Shown here: piece after piece, positions 28,391-29,699 of the stretch
How positions within the stretch are numbered: the stretch's first letter is position 1
Layout of the letters: every line of letters begins with the position of its first letter
NCBI GenBank assembly: GCA_002431975.1
Contig: DJFA01000007.1
Span: 11,352-41,050 of the forward strand
DNA length: 29,699 nt
Source of the DNA: Ruminococcus sp. UBA5884
Lineage (GTDB): Bacteria > Bacillota > Clostridia > Oscillospirales > Ruminococcaceae
Direction: 5' to 3'
Translations under genes and position numbers: made by a program
The notes under the pieces: model-generated
Database searches by the model: none
What the model was told of the DNA's origin: nothing
The model's input: the letters and a program-made list of their open reading frames with translations, nothing else

Positions 28391-28782
28391 TCGAAATTTT
28401 CTTCAAATTCATAGACCAACATTAAAAGTTTTGAGCGTTCTTTTAAAGGGAGTTTTTTTATTATTCTTGAAATTTCACTTGATATTTCGTCACCACCATC
28501 TTGAGAGCCATGCATATGTACTATACCATTTGAATTTTCACCTAATACACCTATGTTAGAATTAGAGATATTTCCTATATTCGTATTAGATTTATTTCTG
28601 CCGAGCAATTCATCGGTAGTACAATTTAATTCATCTGCTAACTGTACTAATATTGAAACACTTGGATTGCCGCCGTTTTTCCAATTGCTTGTATTTCCCT
28701 TGCTCAATCCTAATTTTTGAGATAGTGCTGTTGGGGTTGTGCCTTTTAAAGAACACATTTTTTCAAAAAATGCATAATTCAT
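28375..28782 (-). CDS. cI-like XRE-family repressor
   Basis: 135 residues. The N-terminal ~65 residues are an XRE/lambda-type helix-turn-helix (TPTALSQKLGLSKGNTSNWK, then ILVQLADELNCTTDELLG). A short repetitive stretch follows (NTNIGNISNSNIGVLGENSNG), a pattern seen in phage-type repressors of Clostridia. The C-terminal helical part (EISRIIKKLPLKERSKLLMLVYEFEE) probably drives oligomer formation. No LexA/S24 protease domain is present. AGGAGG lies 8 bases before ATG 28782. It diverges from the small regulator at 28979 across a shared operator region, the cI/cro layout of prophages and some ICEs. Confidence 0.88.
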   Translation of the reverse strand: MNYAFFEKMCSLKGTTPTALSQKLGLSKGNTSNWKNGGNPSVSILVQLADELNCTTDELLGRNKSNTNIGNISNSNIGVLGENSNGIVHMHGSQDGGDEISSEISRIIKKLPLKERSKLLMLVYEFEENFDKKNL

Positions 28783-28804
28783 AAAATTACCTCCTAAATT
28801 GTTG

Positions 28805-28868
28805 GTACATTTAAATTCATCTTTTTTTGAATTTTAATCTTGACAGTTGAATTAAAATGTACTATAAT
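28805..28868 (+). promoter_or_regulatory. Consensus promoter with three operator-like repeats (cI/cro switch)
   Basis: TTGACA (28840-28845), a 17-base spacer and TATAAT (28863-28868) form a perfect consensus promoter for the plus-strand regulator. Three related sites surround it: GTACATTTAAATTCA (28805-28819), TTGAATTTTAAT (28827-28838) and TTGAATTAAAATGTAC (28847-28862). The first is the inverse of the third with one mismatch. The third fills the spacer, so a bound repressor would block RNA polymerase. Confidence 0.78.
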
Positions 28869-28978
28869 ATACATATACGATATATAACAGGGTATAAAAA
28901 GCCTTAGTATAATTGTATCACCTGCATAATAAAAGGTCAATGCAAAAGTATCTTGAAAATAAAAAAGGAGTGATGATT

Positions 28979-29188
28979 ATGACAGTTGGAAAAAACGTCA
29001 GAATCAGACGTCAGAAGCTTGGACTTCATCAGTCTGAACTTGCTCAGAGAGCCGGAACAACTCAGGCACAGATAAGCAGACTTGAAAATGATAAAAGCAA
29101 TGTATCTGTGAACCTGCTCAGAAAAGTATCCATCGTTCTCAGATGTTCTGTCAACGACCTTATCGGAACAGAGGACAAATCAGCATGA
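28979..29188 (+). CDS. Cro-like small XRE regulator
   Basis: 69 residues from ATG 28979, with AAGGAG 8 bases upstream; an ATG at 28973 is too close to that site. The whole protein is one XRE helix-turn-helix: VRIRRQKLGLHQSELAQRAG, TTQAQISRLENDKSNVSVNL, then VSIVLRCSVNDLIG. It is transcribed from the operator-rich promoter at 28840-28868 with a ~100-base leader. Paired with the divergent repressor it forms a probable lysogeny or transfer switch. Its TGA overlaps the ATG of the next gene by four bases. Confidence 0.9.
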   Translation: MTVGKNVRIRRQKLGLHQSELAQRAGTTQAQISRLENDKSNVSVNLLRKVSIVLRCSVNDLIGTEDKSA

Positions 29189-29699
29189 AAAGATTGACAT
29201 TTGAAGAGCCAAGCGGCAGATGGGGTGTCGTAGGCATGGAAAAGTCTGTAGACGAAATCGAAGATTTTGCGATTTATAGGTGTCTGGAAAAACTCTGCGA
29301 TTATTAGGAGCTTGGACTCAATCCCGATGATATCGACTCTAAACTCTTTACACTCAGAGAAGCACTCGGAGAGTATAAAGAGACCGGTCTTAAGCCTGGT
29401 GATATCAGCCGTCTTAAAAGCAAGCTCGAGGACATGAAAGAAAACTTGCAGACAGCCGAAAAAGAGGTCAGACAGCTTACAGAAGAAAACAAAAGGCTTA
29501 AAGGTCTGCTGAAAAAGACAGATAATGTGGCAGTTCAAGCAAAATGGGAAAAGGCTGCTTATAAAGTCATAACCAGTGACAATGCAGAAGAATGTTCAGG
29601 TCATGTATATGCTTGTTCAAATTGCAAAGCCGCTGAGTTTCACAAAAGTCTTTACTGCCGCTGCTGTGGTGCAAGGATGGATAAGGAGGAGATAAAATG
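29185..29699 (+). pseudogene. Phage-type zinc-ribbon gene interrupted by one in-frame TAG
   Basis: ATG 29185 overlaps the previous stop (ATGA) and opens with MKRLTFEEPSGRWGVVGME, a common start for small prophage proteins. The frame meets TAG at codon 41, right after CLEKLCDY. Without a shift the same frame continues ELGLNPDDIDSKLF, a coiled coil (LKSKLEDMKENLQTAEKEV), and a C-terminal zinc ribbon with CSNC...CRCC spacing, to the window edge. The expected text at the stop is DYEELGL or similar, so one GAG-to-TAG or CAG-to-TAG change explains it. It is either a recent nonsense mutation or a readthrough site. Codon 172 begins TG at the edge, so a TGA end is likely. Confidence 0.72.

Overview
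The window looks like the junction between a low-GC Firmicutes chromosome and a conjugative element. The likely host is a gut Clostridia/Ruminococcus-type bacterium. This rests on AGGAGG-type ribosome binding sites, TTGACA/TATAAT promoters and the gene families present; no rRNA or species marker is visible. The first 2.9 kb is AT-rich chromosome: an edge-cut receiver/PAS signalling protein, a PAP2 phosphatase, a broken chloramphenicol-acetyltransferase-like gene, a DUF998 membrane protein, and the 3' part of a tRNA-Leu(TAA) at 2890-2942. The tRNA identity stops at the anticodon loop, as expected where an integrative element entered the tRNA 3' end.

From about 2.95 kb to 28.0 kb the plus strand carries the conserved backbone of a Tn1549/CTn-type integrative conjugative element, richer in GC than the flank. 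In order it holds winged-helix/replication-type proteins, PcfB, VirD4 coupling ATPase, Maff2 pilin-like protein, an EcoRI-type adenine methyltransferase, VirB6-like channel protein, PrgI (VirB3-like), VirB4 ATPase, a 927-residue membrane protein with a degenerate M23-like end, DUF4315, and a DUF4366/CD1107-type surface protein. These are followed by a small membrane protein, a C5-cytosine methyltransferase, a PP-loop (PAPS-reductase-like) protein, an FN3-like protein, a membrane/winged-helix protein, topoisomerase III and two unassigned element proteins. Together they form a type IV secretion channel with its DNA-processing and DNA-modification partners. No relaxase and no integrase or resolvase is present, so that part of the element is outside the window or lost.

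Three cargo cassettes sit on the minus strand between backbone genes: a Phd/VapC toxin-antitoxin pair (12870-13494), an AbiEi/AbiEii abortive-infection pair (21975-23490), and a GNAT acetyltransferase plus CPBP/YhfC-like membrane protease (25649-26754). Each has its own -35/-10 promoter with 17-bp spacing. Each ends in a hairpin whose T-run lies on the minus strand only. The AbiE cassette is flanked by two copies of the first 178 bp of topB (168/178 identical). The left copy is broken; the right copy starts the intact gene, which is now driven by a promoter overlapping the AbiE promoter. This looks like a cassette that split topB and restored it with its own 5' end.

After about 27.96 kb the backbone stops. 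A gene-free 370-bp stretch holds two terminators and a five-unit 10-11-bp direct-repeat array. It is followed by a phage-like cI/cro pair of divergent XRE regulators around a consensus promoter packed with operator-like repeats, then a phage-type zinc-ribbon gene interrupted by one in-frame TAG. This right end is probably the start of a second mobile element or another segment of the same one.
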